Assembly (NCBI GenBank): GCA_021613375.1
Contig: CM038711.1
Location: forward strand, 19,453,694-19,517,693
Source: Megaleporinus macrocephalus
Lineage: Eukaryota > Chordata > Actinopteri > Characiformes > Anostomidae
DNA length: 64,000 nt
Direction: 5' to 3'
Below, in pieces: positions 39,241 to 52,000 of the stretch. The notes below the pieces were generated by a model. That model ran no database searches and had not been told where the DNA came from. It saw nothing but the letters and a program-made list of their open reading frames with translations. The stretch's first letter is position 1, and every line of letters starts with the position of its first letter. A program made the translations under genes and the position numbers.

Positions 39241-39739
39241 AGACAAAAAGCAGCTCTGTGCTCGTCTCTAATGATACCTGAATCCCAGGGGTGAGAGCGG
39301 GGACTGAGAACGGCTCCGGCAGATTCATCAAACCAAATATTGTGCTCTGGCCTCAGGAGGCTGCAAGTCGCACTGTGTTATATCACTGTTAATTAAAATG
39401 AAATATGCTATTAAATTATACTGTGTATTGTTGCCTGATGGAGTGCACGCACGCTAAACGCAGACCATTGAGGCAACAATTGATAGTTAACAAAGGTTTT
39501 GGACTCTTTTCCCCACATCCACCCCCACCCCTTGTGTTTCTGTCTCCGTATCGGTGCTGTTGCTGTTTCTTCAAAAAAAAAATAACAAAAAGGTGCTTCC
39601 TCAAGGTAGTTTGTCTGGAGATAAAATAAAAATGAGCAAAAGGAGAATTATTTCCCACAGTATTACTCATGATTATTGTTATTCCCTGTCACTGAGAGAA
39701 CTGTCCTTTTCTATTAACATTCTTTAACATACGTCCCTG

Positions 39740-40400
39740 CACTGATAAAGCAGCAGAGCAGTGGAGAAAAGAGGGAGAGAGAAAGCCACATTCCCTTGCT
39801 GCTTCTTATCAGCACTGCGAGCTTGTCTAGCACGGCCATTTGGAGGGGGTGACATTGTTTCCGTGGCGGTCAGTCGCTCTCCTCTGCCTCCTTTCATCTA
39901 AAGCCTGGCCTTTTTTGCTCCTGGAACTGAGCCTGTCATGGCTGCACCTGTAAACGCAGGGACCTCGTGGCCTAGGCCGCTCACACACCTGCCCGCCCTC
40001 ACGCACAATGCACTGCTCCTGGCCCCTCCGAGGCCCCTCCGAGACTGGCCACCATGCCAGCTGTTCACTTCATTCTAATGCACTAGGAATAACATTAAAG
40101 CCGAATCAGACGAATTTATTAATGCGGACGGACCCCTCAGAGAGATGCTTTTAAAGGCCAATGATTTAATTTAAGCTCTTAAAGGCTACCCCTCCGCACT
40201 TGATATATTGCAGGAAATTGTGGCTGGGTGTCAATGAGTGCGATATGCCCGCTGTATAAATAACCCGCAAACTGCGGCTTTAGAAAACAGAGCTCACTTT
40301 CCGTGGGCTGATCTGCCGTCTTGATTCCTCATTACCTCATTAATATTTTCACCCTGATGCTTGATTCTGATCTTCACCTTTTATACTAAGTGCTGTCTGG
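39740..40400. promoter_or_regulatory. Candidate conserved non-coding block
   Basis: Unique sequence with CTAATGCACTAGG, GAATTTATTAATGCGG, GATTTAATTTAAGC and CATTACCTCATTAATAT. CpG-rich on the left and TAAT-rich on the right. No protein is supported. Confidence 0.4.
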
Positions 40401-40409
40401 CCTTCCCTC

Positions 40410-41540
40410 ATCTACATACAGTACTGGCTGAAAATAATATAGGGCTGTACTTTATTCCTACAGACATATTTCTCTGAATTCTGCTCAAGCCTGCAATTTG
40501 TTGCCTGTACTGGTATTGGTGTAGTGGTTTTGGTTTTACTGGATTTTCTGGGCCTTCTACGACTTATGATTTCTCTGAACTAAAATAATACGTCATACGT
40601 TTTTAGTTAAGTTTTAATGAAATCATTATACTAACATAACTAGTCAGTGACAGTGGAATCAACCAATCACTTTACGACAACAAGTGGGATTGATTTTGTA
40701 ATCGTCTGGAACACTAAGATGTGTGACATTGTAAATACACATGGCATTTTGGTCAGTTTCTAGAAAACACTGGCAGCTCAGTGCCAGGACTGGTTAGTTA
40801 ATCTGTTACAAGTTAAAATAACGAAGATAAAATAAAATCAAAAGTTAATTTGTTAGTGACATATACCAGTGTCCAGCAGCTTAGCGCTGACATACTACCA
40901 GAATTTAATAGAGGGTTAGCAGAATGACCAGTGACCGGTCAGTCAGTCTCATGTATTCGTTTTTGAGCTGGTCAGTTTTACTCATGCGTCACATGGTTTC
41001 ATTGCACAACAGCAAAGCAGACACACACACATGTCCTCAATATGGACGTTCTTTACAGGGAGTGAAAATAAGAACAAAGGAACAAATCCAAAAGCATCCA
41101 CAACAACAAATTTAATAAGAAACTTAAAACACCACTGAACAGGCTAAAATTAAACTAGCAAAGGCAACGAGATAAAGCTAGCAAGAGAAAAGAGCCAACC
41201 ACAAGCCAGCAGCCATCTTTCTTCAGCAATGAGAAGACCAAAGCCACTTCAAGGAAAATCATGGAATTCATAGCACTGAAATACCAGCCATTTTCTCTAG
41301 TACAGCTTAGAGGTTTCAAAAACGTATCCAAAATACACATTACAGGTTAAGGTCTTGGACGTTGCGTTTCCAGAACTGTGTTATTTTGTGTTTAAACACG
41401 CAGCTGCTACAAGCCCATTCCAAAGCGGCTGTTATACAGTGTTCAGGCGCTCACCAGAAGGTTGTATATGCTGGATGGTAACATAGTAAATATTTCATCA
41501 CTCTGTTTGGGGGCTTGTTCATGGATAAGACCACCACACA
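40410..41540. other. Non-coding desert, no gene seen
   Basis: AT-rich DNA without a recognisable gene or named repeat. Confidence 0.45.
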
Positions 41541-41548
41541 GAGATAAG

Positions 41549-41816
41549 GCATATCGTCGCTGTCCAATGAAAAACCAGTATCTCCAAAATGGTAACTTTA
41601 CAGAAGAGGCCAAAAACAGTCTTCACTTTCGATGCAAGCGAATGGAACCAGATTTTTTCCCCCCGAAGTGATTTTGAAACATTTCTATTGGTCCATTCAT
41701 CATGAAATGTTTACACACTCTAATCAGCAGCTGTCGTGTTCAATGATATAGAAAACTGAAAATCAACAAAAATGGAAATACTTGGTTTTTTTTTTTATTG
41801 GACAGCGACAATATGC
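41549..41816. mobile_element. MITE with 20-bp terminal inverted repeats
   Basis: The left end GCATATCGTCGCTGTCCAAT (41549-41568) and the reverse complement of 41797-41816 match at 19 of 20 positions. The interior (268 bp in all) has no coding capacity. I recall similar sequences as multi-copy in ostariophysan fish. No target-site duplication is obvious at these borders, so the true ends may lie a few bases outside. Confidence 0.7.
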
Positions 41817-41829
41817 TTGATGTTACTAC

Positions 41830-43680
41830 TGAGCCTTTTTATGTAAGAACCCAAAAGTGCATTGTTATAGGGCATTCTTCTATTACCTGTTGTACCTGGC
41901 TTCATTTGGAAAGGAACAAATACTATACTCTGTTTTCAGTTGGAGGTTTGTATAAAACCTGTCCCATAACCTAGTGCACATTTTTTGAAATTCCACTGAA
42001 GAAACAAAAATGTTTCTGTATGCTGTCAAATATAGTTTAGCAGGTCGGATTGGCCAAAAAAAATTGTATCTCTTTAATACTTGAGACATCATAGGGAACC
42101 TTGTGGTGGATCAACACTACAACATCATATTGTTACATATAAGGAAAGTGTGAATCATGTGATACTAAATTTCATGAACACCACTTGGGCTGCAGTGCTA
42201 ATCTCAGCATGTGAACTTAAGGCTCCTCAGGTGATGCCAGCTATGGTAGCGTTGCAATCCCAAGGTGTTGCAAAACCAATCAAAACTTTCATTTGGATCT
42301 CATTAGTAACAGAATCCAGGCAAGCCCTTCCACTTTGTTGGTGTCATGGTTCTCTCTCAGACTCAGCCGTAACCCTCAGCCCTAACCTCTGCAGTCTTGC
42401 GCGGGCGGCCCCCGCACTCTAATCTCAGTCGTGTTTTTGTTTTCACCAGCTTCCTGGGAAAAACGAATGAAATCCAAATGATGTGACACCTGTAAACTAA
42501 CAGGAAGCGTTTGCCTTTTCTTCCTACCTGGGAACATGGCAAGCGAGGGTCACGTGCCTTAATGAAAGCACTCGTGCACCAGTAATTGAGGAATAGGTGC
42601 CAACCAGTAGCTGGGTTATTAAAATGAGCTCCGACTGGCATCACGTCCAGAAGCGAGAAAGCCACAGACCTGCAAAAGACGTGATGTGGCAGATTCTCTC
42701 TCACTCTCTGTTTGGTGCATGGGGGTTTGATGCCTGCTTTGGGGCTGTAAATCAGAGAAATGACTGCTTAAAGAGGAGAGAGAGAGAAAAAACAAAACAA
42801 GTTGTAGGGGTCCTTGTGCACAGCCTGCCCGTGGTGCTGCCTGAAGGACTACCATGGAAACAAGGAGTGCGACAGGCTCTTGAGGGACCTGCCACAGCTG
42901 CAGGCACATCCGTCCTGACAGGCTGATGAAGACATCAGTACCATGCCGAGCACAACAACAACGAAATAGAGAGGGATGATACAAGCCGTGTTAACTGCTG
43001 CGTGGTTGAAATGTTCATTAGTGAGCTTGTGAAACATCCAGGGATTTGAAATGCTTTCAGGGACCATATTGCCTGTTTAGTCTTCTGTAGAGATTTGGGT
43101 TCTGGATCCCAAGGGCTGGACATAAATTGATAAATAATTTCTTAAATATGATGTGTGTATACAGTGGTAGCATGTGCCCATGATTTTCCTCAATCTTGTT
43201 GCCTGCCATTACTGAAACATGTAGAAGACCAGCATAGCTAACTTGACAGCTGAAGAGCAAGTACCCTTCAAAAGCTTTCGTAATACACATATTTCCATCT
43301 TACTGATAACTGCAAAGATGGCAATGTCAGCTCCCTTTTTTGTAGTATTGAAGCTGTATACAGTGCAATTCTATAAAATAACCTTGAAAATCAGATGTTG
43401 TGTATGTTAATACATTTTAGTCACGCAGTTCCAGCATGTTAGGGAAAGCTCTAATTGATGATGATGAATTCTTTGACCTTTTTTCCATAGGAATTGTAAT
43501 TGGCAGTTTTTCATTTCATGTGCATTATTGAGCCAGTCGTTTTTTCCTTTTTCTTAAGAACACCTCTCCTGCAGCAAAAAAAGAAAAACACTTCACTTCC
43601 ACTTAAAGTTAAAGGCAAGCTTTCAAGTCGCTAACCTGATGACTAGTGCTTTTCTGCTAGCATTGTTTAATTGGTTTCAC
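41830..43680. other. Non-coding desert, no gene seen
   Basis: Mixed composition. Overlapping frames of 70-120 codons at 42081-43123 lie on both strands and show no domain. Confidence 0.45.
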
Positions 43681-43689
43681 CTCTTGCCG

Positions 43690-44010
43690 ACGCCTGATTT
43701 GGTCTCCTTTAGTGAGCACGGTTCTTCCTCTCCCTGGTCCCTCGTGGGGTTGGTATAGGCAGAGAGGGCTGGAAGCTTGTGTGTGTGTGTGTGGGATTCC
43801 TTCTCATCTGAGGGGGCTGCAGGTCACCTCCACTCCCCCTCACTTTGAAATGGACCCCTGGTGGCAGCTCCTGGGAGAGCGCAGTGATGTCTCTATCAGA
43901 CTGTCAAAAGAGATCGCCCGGGGCTCTGGTGGGTCCCCCGGAGCCAATCAAACTCTTCACGCCGCACCCACCCGATGCTCTTTCACCAGCGGAGGAGTGG
44001 AGTAGAAGAA
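43690..44010. promoter_or_regulatory. GC-rich patch with CCAAT motif
   Basis: GAGCCAATCA (43941-43950) is a good NF-Y site in a CpG-containing block that also holds a short (GT)n. Function is unknown. Confidence 0.25.
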
Positions 44011-44688
44011 AGAAGTGGGGGGAGCGTTAGAGAGGAGTTTTGTGTGTGTGTTTGGGGTGGGGGGGGTTATACTCAACACTCCAATCAGTCAGAACCAACT
44101 CCCCAAGCTGGTTGCAGCACTCCTCTGTACGACAGGAGCCAGACATGACTCTGCCCTGCCATGGCTATTTTTACAAAGCGGCTGTACAGTTATTTACTTC
44201 ACTGTGTTATGAAGAAAAAGGCAAGTGGAATGAACTTAGAAAAAGTTTTGCTTTCTCTTCAGTTTGCTTTCTTTCTCTGAAAGATGATTCCTTCATTGTA
44301 GATGTAGATCCCTTGGGATTGGAATGAATGCCAGAATTCGAAACATCCTTAAAACGAGAGATAACTCTCATCATACAATGATGATTAATATACTGATCAT
44401 CATTTAATTATAATAATTGCATATCAATGCTTTCTATGGCTCGATTCAAGTTGTTACACTTTTGAAAATGTTGCTTTTTTATATAAAAAGGCTCTCTGAT
44501 GGAGGAGGGACGAGAATGTGTGTGTAATATGAATAAATAAGTTGATGAGGCAGGGAAGCTCCATTTACTGTACTTGGGGCTCACTGAGAACAACACTACA
44601 GAGTGATGGGGCTGCTAGAGAGCCATTAGGCACTGGAGGTGATTTTAATGAAAATGGGAGACACTAAGTGCAGGCAATGGAGAGCATA

Positions 44689-44732
44689 TTCTCTCTCTCT
44701 CTCTCCCTCTCTCTCTCCCTCCTTCCCTCCTC
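44689..44732. repeat. (CT)n tract
   Basis: CT/CCT simple repeat. Confidence 0.85.
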
Positions 44733-45519
44733 CCCTGCATGTGTGTGTGAGTGAGAGAGATGAGCTCTCTCATCTGGACCTTGTTATTGTGATAGAACAA
44801 CAAAAGCAGTGCATTAGCCCGCTGCTCTGGACACGCAGGGGTCTTTGATGTGTTTCTCGCCGAGCGGGGTGCAGCCATGGCCACAGTCCTTCACTAAAGC
44901 AGGGGTGGGCTGGCTAATCACACGGGCTCACTGCGCGCCACTGTGTTTACACACAGAAAGGATCCTCCACAGCTAATGGAGTGCTGAGGACGTAAGCAAT
45001 GGGGGAAAAAAACGCACTCAAGAAGTCAAACCATTAGTTAGTGCTAACATTTTTATGTTTTATCTTTTCACAGTATACAAAAGGCTGAAAAACACAGATT
45101 GAAGTATTGGAAAATAATATGAGCCATATAGTTTAAGTATAAAGTTCAACCAAAAAAAAGTTATATTTACATTGACACAAAAATAAATTTAAGTGACATT
45201 TGAAAGTGCTTCAGTATTTTGGATTATGCAGGCGACTTAGGATGCATAACACGTTTTCCATGCATGTATATACACTCTATACCATCTAGTTTTAAATATA
45301 GTTTAGTCTTACTGTCAAAGGACTAATTTATGTTGCTGAATGACCAAAATAATGTTTTCCCCATCCAAGTCATTATTATAAAATACAAACACTGATTGTA
45401 AAATATGATTGGCTGATCGACGTTGTAAAATATGTGATATACACATACATGACTACAAACATTACGCAAGTTAATAAAAAAAAGTACTGCTTAGCAACAA
45501 TAGCCTTCTGTTAAGCAAT

Positions 45520-45845
45520 GTTGTTGGTGGAAGTGGCTTACTTTTTAAACATTCCACCACATATAAAGGGGCCAAAAGACTTCTTTTTGCAATGCCACAG
45601 AAGAACCACCCAAAAACTTTCCATAAATGTTTCTTAGACAATCTTTTTTGTTCATTAAACATGTGGGAGTAAAGAACCATTTTAAGAATTTAAAGCATAG
45701 TTCTAGAAAGAACGCTTGAATTGATATAGAACCTTTACATCTTCTCATTCCTTTTTCAAACATGGTTTTTGGAAAAAAAAAAAACTCAAAACATTTCTTC
45801 TATGGCATCACTCAAAGAACCTCTTGTGGTTATATTTAACAGTAT
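45520..45845 (-). mobile_element. Dispersed repeat of the 'GGTTCTTCTATGGCATC' type
   Basis: On the minus strand it reads AGAGGTTCTTTGAGTGATGCC, ATGCCATAGAAG, AAAGGTTCTATA, AATGGTTCTTTAC and GTGGTTCTTCTGTGGCATTG. Repeated GGTTCTT(C/T) words with a nearby GGCAT are typical of a very abundant non-autonomous DNA element of teleosts. It lies just beyond the mctp2 3' end. Confidence 0.55.
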
Positions 45846-45850
45846 AGGTT

Positions 45851-45856
45851 TTTATT
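45851..45856 (-). terminator. Candidate polyadenylation signal for mctp2
   Basis: An AATAAA hexamer on the minus strand lies about 165 nt past the mctp2 stop codon. It sits at the edge of a dispersed repeat, so the real 3' end could be further away. No transcript data are available here. Confidence 0.35.
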
Positions 45857-46018
45857 TTTGTTTGTCCAAAATCATAAATAAGGTAGAAGGCGGGATGCTC
45901 CTTACTGTTACCATCTCATGGTCCCACTGTGAATGACTGACCTATGCACAGGCCTGCAAGTCTGATAACTGAACTATGGTACCACTTTCACCACAACATG
46001 GCCCTTTCATTGAGAACG

Positions 46019-46078
46019 CTAACGCTTCTTCTTCTGCGCACTCTGGATGCCAGCCGCCCTCAACTCGCTGTACTGCAC
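46019..46078 (-). CDS. mctp2: mctp2 terminal coding exon
   Basis: After a TTTTTACAG acceptor the exon reads [19 protein letters not shown] and then TAG. VQY.EL continues the SDVQK end of the previous exon in frame, as in MCTP1/2. The final residues are species-variable in the family and here are strongly basic. It is separated from the previous exon by a 2.2-kb intron. Confidence 0.88.
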   Translation of the reverse strand: MQYSELRAAGIQSAQKKKR

Positions 46079-49000
46079 CTGTAAAAACAAACAGCGCTTT
46101 GGTGGGAGGCAGGTAATCGGAGCTGAGGCCTGGCGCACAGTAATGGCTCCCCTGAGGAGAGCCGGTTGCAGGGGGAAAGCAGAGGCGGGCACGCCTGTAA
46201 TGAATCATTTTTTAAACACAGGAGCAGAGGGGATTAATCACAGAGAGGACGGATTTGAAAAGTCAAGGGTTCCTCACCAATGCAGCAGCAAAAACTCCTC
46301 CATACCCTACCCACCCAACATCTCCAGCACCACTAGACGAACTATATCAGATGCAGATGTGTTGCCGGTTGAGCGGTCTTGCCATAAGGTCATCGTAAGT
46401 CAGAGATGTGTGAGTTGTGTCCTTCCCAAGGAAACTTTTTGTACTAGACTAATTATAGCAGCTTCGTAGGTAGTGGCTTGTGTCTGGGCTGCTCTGACTG
46501 CTCTGGGCTCCACAGTTATGGATGATCACGCGCATCTTCCAGTCTTACTGAACAGGCGGCTCACTTTTCCCTTTCATCACAATGACCTTCAACTCCAACC
46601 TCTGCTCCCCCGCCTCCTTTAAGCACCGCTCTACCAAGCTTCCACTGCCTGCGTCACAGTCTCTGCAGGTTACATGCCCACACATCGCTCAGCTTTACAT
46701 TTTACTTTAAAACGCATGCAGACATACCAAATTTACCATTACCAGAAGCTATAAATTAAGTGACTGCCTGTCAATGTGTAATGTTTGCGGTTTTTTACCT
46801 CGAAGGCTAATTTCTCTGATTTGTAACTAAAGGGAAAAGAATCTCCTGACTAGAGATATGCTCAAAGTTTATACAAAGTTACTTGGTCTATGTGGGGAAA
46901 ATAGCTGTATATGCTCTGTCCAAATCCAAACACGCCACCTCATGTGTGGAATTAAGGGGATACAAAATGAGGGAAAAAATCATCAAAATTTAGTTGGTAG
47001 GACTCAAGCATAAAAGTCATGAAACTGCTTTTCTTGTTTTTTCCCCTCACAAAACAATAACCTGGTAGTCTGCGGTAAGGTAGCGGAGTGCACACTAATT
47101 ACCAGGCTGCGATTATGAGAGTGGAGAGATGTAGAGAGAGGGAACAAAGACAGCAGCGGCTGCATCAGAACATGAAACCGGCCTCAGAACTGACAGATGC
47201 TTCTTATTTTAGGACAGAGGAGCTGCCGTCAGAAGTCCAGTTTTGAGGCTTTGCGTTTGAAGAACTGCACAGGCACTAATTGCCAAGTCATTTAAAAAAA
47301 AAAAAAGCGAGACAGGAGTCAATTTGAGCTTTTGTAACACACCGTTTATTTGGGCAGTTCACATCATTTTTTAGATAGAGGTTTGGAAATGACAAACGTA
47401 ACCATTTTTTTGTACTCAATTTGCACATGTGCCATCGTACTCTTTGTAAGTGCATTAGGCGATGGAGAGAGTATCCCCCTGATCCTATGTAATACAGTAA
47501 TAACAGTTTTGTGTTATAGTGGTGGCATGTTTGTATCGAATTAGAATTCACAGCTAATGTTCTTTAGTTATTCTATTCAAATGATCAGTGTTCCAAAGCA
47601 AGATGGTTCATCCAGTCAAGAAAACGCTTGTACATTCAGCAATGTGTTCCATCTGGCTTTTTTCTTTTTTTTTTTCTTTTGTGAGACCTGTGACTCCTGA
47701 CCTAACTATTTAAAGAAGGTTAGAAATGTTTTCTATAATCCTGGTCTGAGAAGCACCAAAAGGCAATGCCATAAGGATTAATATGTGAAACTGCTGAAGG
47801 CCTACCAACTAACCATATAAAAGGCAACGGTGCCTTTATGCCCAGTAGCGGCCCTTTTAGCATTCCAACTGCAATTGTGTGATGCAACTGTGAATGACAC
47901 ATCAGGCATGGCTGATAGTCGTATACACATGGCATGCAGCAAAACAGCACTAGCTCACCACTTCAGTAATCAACCCCTGCAACCTAAAGTGACAGGGAAT
48001 GCCACCTAACCTAAGCACGCACAAACAAAGCCCCTGGCAAACCCTTTCGGCCCTGACACCACCCTACTTCTATCACACATAAAAAACTAATAATCAGGGA
48101 CAAGACTAAAGTGATGTGGCTGAAGCCAAACCAGATCAGACCCCAGAGACCCTGATACTTCATCAAACAAAGCCTGAAGAAATATCCCTGGGAACACTTG
48201 GGAATTCTGCTAGAGCAAACAACGCAGCCATCTTAAGGGAATTCCCATCCAGTGCTCCTCCCTCCCTCTATATGTAAAAATGTGCCCTCACCTTTTGAAC
48301 ATCAGAAGGTGCCCTCTTGAGGAAATCCAGTAGTTCATTATTGTCAATGGCATGTGGGATGAGGAGCTTCTTTGAAAATGTTTTAATACCTAGACAAACA
48401 AGAATGCAGTAATGAAGCTGTCACCCACATTTTCAACCTCTAAACGTAGTACATATTCCCAGCATACAACTGTCTTAATTATTGCCGAAACACATTTTAA
48501 TGTAGTTCTATCAGTTTCTTGTAAATCTACATTTGGCACACAAATCTGGCAGTTCAGTACTGAAGCGTCTAACGTTTTTCCCATCGAGCAAGTGAAGCAA
48601 AAATTATACTTTTACTGTACTTAATGTTTATTACATAAATTCTAACAATTATAACATTATTGCAATAATCAAGACTATGTGTTATCAACATTTTTTTACT
48701 AATTTCCAAGTTCTTGTTGACTTCTTTCCACATGTCTTGCAAGATTAGCATGTGCACTGGGAAAAGCAATCATCATAGATGTTTAACGTTACTTTACAGT
48801 GCTTTACCTTGGAGGCACACACCGATGAATTCTCTTTTCAACAGACTAATAGACAGTAGTTAAAATATATGGTTGTAATTTGCTGGCCTAGGTAGCGCAG
48901 TAAAAATGAATACATATATTTAAATACCTTTAGTCAGTAAGCATCGTCTGCTTAAACTGATGACACTGATGTGTTAATATTTCCTGAAATGGAGATACGC

Positions 49001-52000
49001 AATACTCTCAGTCCTTACATTGTAACACCATAAGCAGTGTTTGCAAACTTACCCCATAATAAGACTATGTAGCGCAAAGGGACGTAGTACAGTGCAGCAG
49101 TGGCAATGAACAGCACCACACAGGCCAGCACAGACAAGAAAGGCACCGACCAGTTGAAGGTACTATGAATAATGAACAGTTATATTTTAGATTATTTACG
49201 CAGGTGAGACATATTTTAAAAGTAGTCAAAGTCTTACTTTTTTATACTGGCTTAAGCTATAATCTAAAACATTTAGTCAGTAATTCATAAACCACTCTAA
49301 ATGAACTGCAGCAAACATATTAAGCAGTTTCCTTTGTAGCTGTAATTTGCTTTTTTGGTTGCTATAATGTATAATCCAGTGCACTAATTGTTCTGCCATA
49401 TCCTACAAGTTTCAAATGCACCTGTTCTATTAATAAACATGCTCTCACTCTTTGGTTGGACAGGAACTGGCTATCCTCCAGTGCCTTGGCTTGTACCTTA
49501 TGTGATCTTGTGCTCAAGGTTCTAAAGTTAACTTGGCAACAATTACATGCTGCTGAGTTGCCACCTGAGCCTCGACATGAAAACTAATCTTTGTTCAATA
49601 ATGTTTATTACTAATTAAATTCCGATCACAAATCTGGTATCCAAGCAGTTATAAAGTTGCCTTTACTTAAAAAAAAGGATGCTTACTTGCAGTTTTACTG
49701 GCATTTGTGTTTCACTGAAGGTTTAAGGAAGTTTTTTTATAGCCCATGGTCTATTATGTGGAACTGACAGGTGGAAAGTTTGACACTTACTTCTTCACTC
49801 TTTCTCCTATGCATGCTACTTCATCTAGGACGTTCTGGACGGTAAGCACAATTTCTTGAACCATATGGAATTTTTCCATCAGTCCTCTTTTCTCTGATTC
49901 CTAGAAAGAAAAAAAACAGTAATGAGGGATGTCACTGGTTGGGAAATGGGTAGATAAAGAGCAGTTTATTTCCAGTGTGCCATCAGAAGTAATTCATCTA
50001 CTCAATGGCCTGTAATGAGCTGCTGCAGCTCCAGTCTCCTCAAAATGAGGCGACTTCCCCTGTGCTGTCATAGTTGGAGCGGGGAGAATTTCAGCTTTTG
50101 TCAGCCGCAAACAATAGAAGTGCATCACAATCAAAGATTAAGTGGGGAAAGAAAAAGATGTACAAATGGCCATCAGCAATCAGGAAGCACATCAGAGGAA
50201 TGGAGAGAGAGAGGGCTGAGGGACGCAGGAGAACTTGTTAGGTTGCTCAATCCACAAGTCCCCATAAGGCAAGTGCAGGCTTGTGGGATTTTTTTTTTTT
50301 TTTTTTTTTTTTTGAGTGCATGCTAGCAAGCATCACAGTTCTTAGCGTGAGGGCTAACAGTAAGATTGAGTGCGGTGTTGGACTCAGTGGATAAATCTAT
50401 TACTGCCTGTGATCTTATCTGAGTGAACTTTCGCTAGTATATCTAATCTCATAATACCAAGCAATGTTTTTACTTAATATGAGTGGGATGGGAAATCCCA
50501 TTGTCGTTTTTGTATTTGATGCATCACAGAGTATTGGGTTGCAGTGTAATTCAGAGACATGGACCAAATGGACTTTCTGAGGATAAAAAAAGAGAAAAGT
50601 GCATTTTACTTAGGGAAGATTGCCAGTATAATCTGAAGTCCAAAGCAGCATGATCACATCAGAGATTCCTTCAGCAATGAAGGCCTGGCTTGGAACTCTC
50701 CAGAGAGGAGGGGGTGCAGAGAGAGGGAGAGAGAGCGCTACAGATAACAGGAGTAATGCAAGCTAAAGAGAGCCAAGAAGCCCCACATCAAAAGGAGGGA
50801 ATAATGACAGGAATAATGACAGCGAGAGAGAGTGCGCACGAGTCAAAGAGAGGGGGATGAGAGATGGAGAAGCGTGTGATTGAGGGGAAGATGTGTGGTG
50901 TATATGTTTGTGTTTAAAAAGCATCCCTCCCAGACAGCAGACTGAGAGAGAGTCTTTATCGGCGCTGCTGAGGCGACCCCCGGGAGACCCCAGCCACCAC
51001 TCCCTGCTGTCACTCTCCATTCCCCCAGACACACAGGAAACCATAGGAAACCGGCCATTCCCACACTCTGCACGCCCTGTCTGTGCACCGGGAAAGCAGT
51101 GGATAACCCAGTCTGTGCTTTTTAACCCTTGGATGTCCACACTGATTTAACATTTTGCTGTACTTTTTAAAGCAACTGCAAAATTACATAATAATTTAAA
51201 TTTACCTTAGTTTTACATTCTGCCTCCTGAGGGTTTTCAGACCTTTTTTCTTATAGACTTAAAAGCACACATTTGAACATTCAGAGCCTCTACTTTTAAC
51301 AGAATTTGTTTCAATTAGCTGTGAGTGGAAAATAATTCTTAGTCAAATACATCATGTCTGTAATAACTACGATTTGTAAGGACTGAAAGCTTTAGTCAAG
51401 AGAGTTTTTGTCTGAGGCATAATAGAAGTGCACCATTCCCACGTAAATATGTTTGGGTCCATGTTCCATATCAGTTTATCTCTCTGGCTATTTTGGGCAG
51501 AGAAACAAGAGCCGTTTTCAGAGAGTTTTCAGTGACTGACTGCGTGTGTACACGCACACATGTCCTAAAACTCATGTCATTCCACATCCGCCTTTGTTAT
51601 CTTTCATATCTCAACATTGCTTAAGTCCCTATATCATGGTAGCATTTTGTCTAATGGGAGACAATTAACCTTGCTCCGCTAGACTACACATATATACGTA
51701 GACAAACTGTCATAGATAACTTCCACAAGATAGCATGGTTAACAGGGAAGCAGCAACAGTAAACTTTCATGCTAAGAGGGACCAAAGGACTACAGAGTGA
51801 ATCATTTTTATTTTATCTTCCAAAACACTCTTGAAGTCTTCCATTTTCCTCCACATGGGTTTCACATCCTCTATTACTTATTTGATGGTTTCTTATTAAT
51901 GTATGTGTATTCTTTCTTGCACACTCTTCAGTGCTCTTGAAAAACAAAATCAGGAGCAAGTTCTGAAGGGAGAGAACTGGTTTTGGAGGGACAGATGACA

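Noticed and set aside
42363..43123. Cluster of overlapping 60-120 codon frames on both strands
   Set aside because: Several mutually overlapping frames, none with a domain or a codon pattern standing out.
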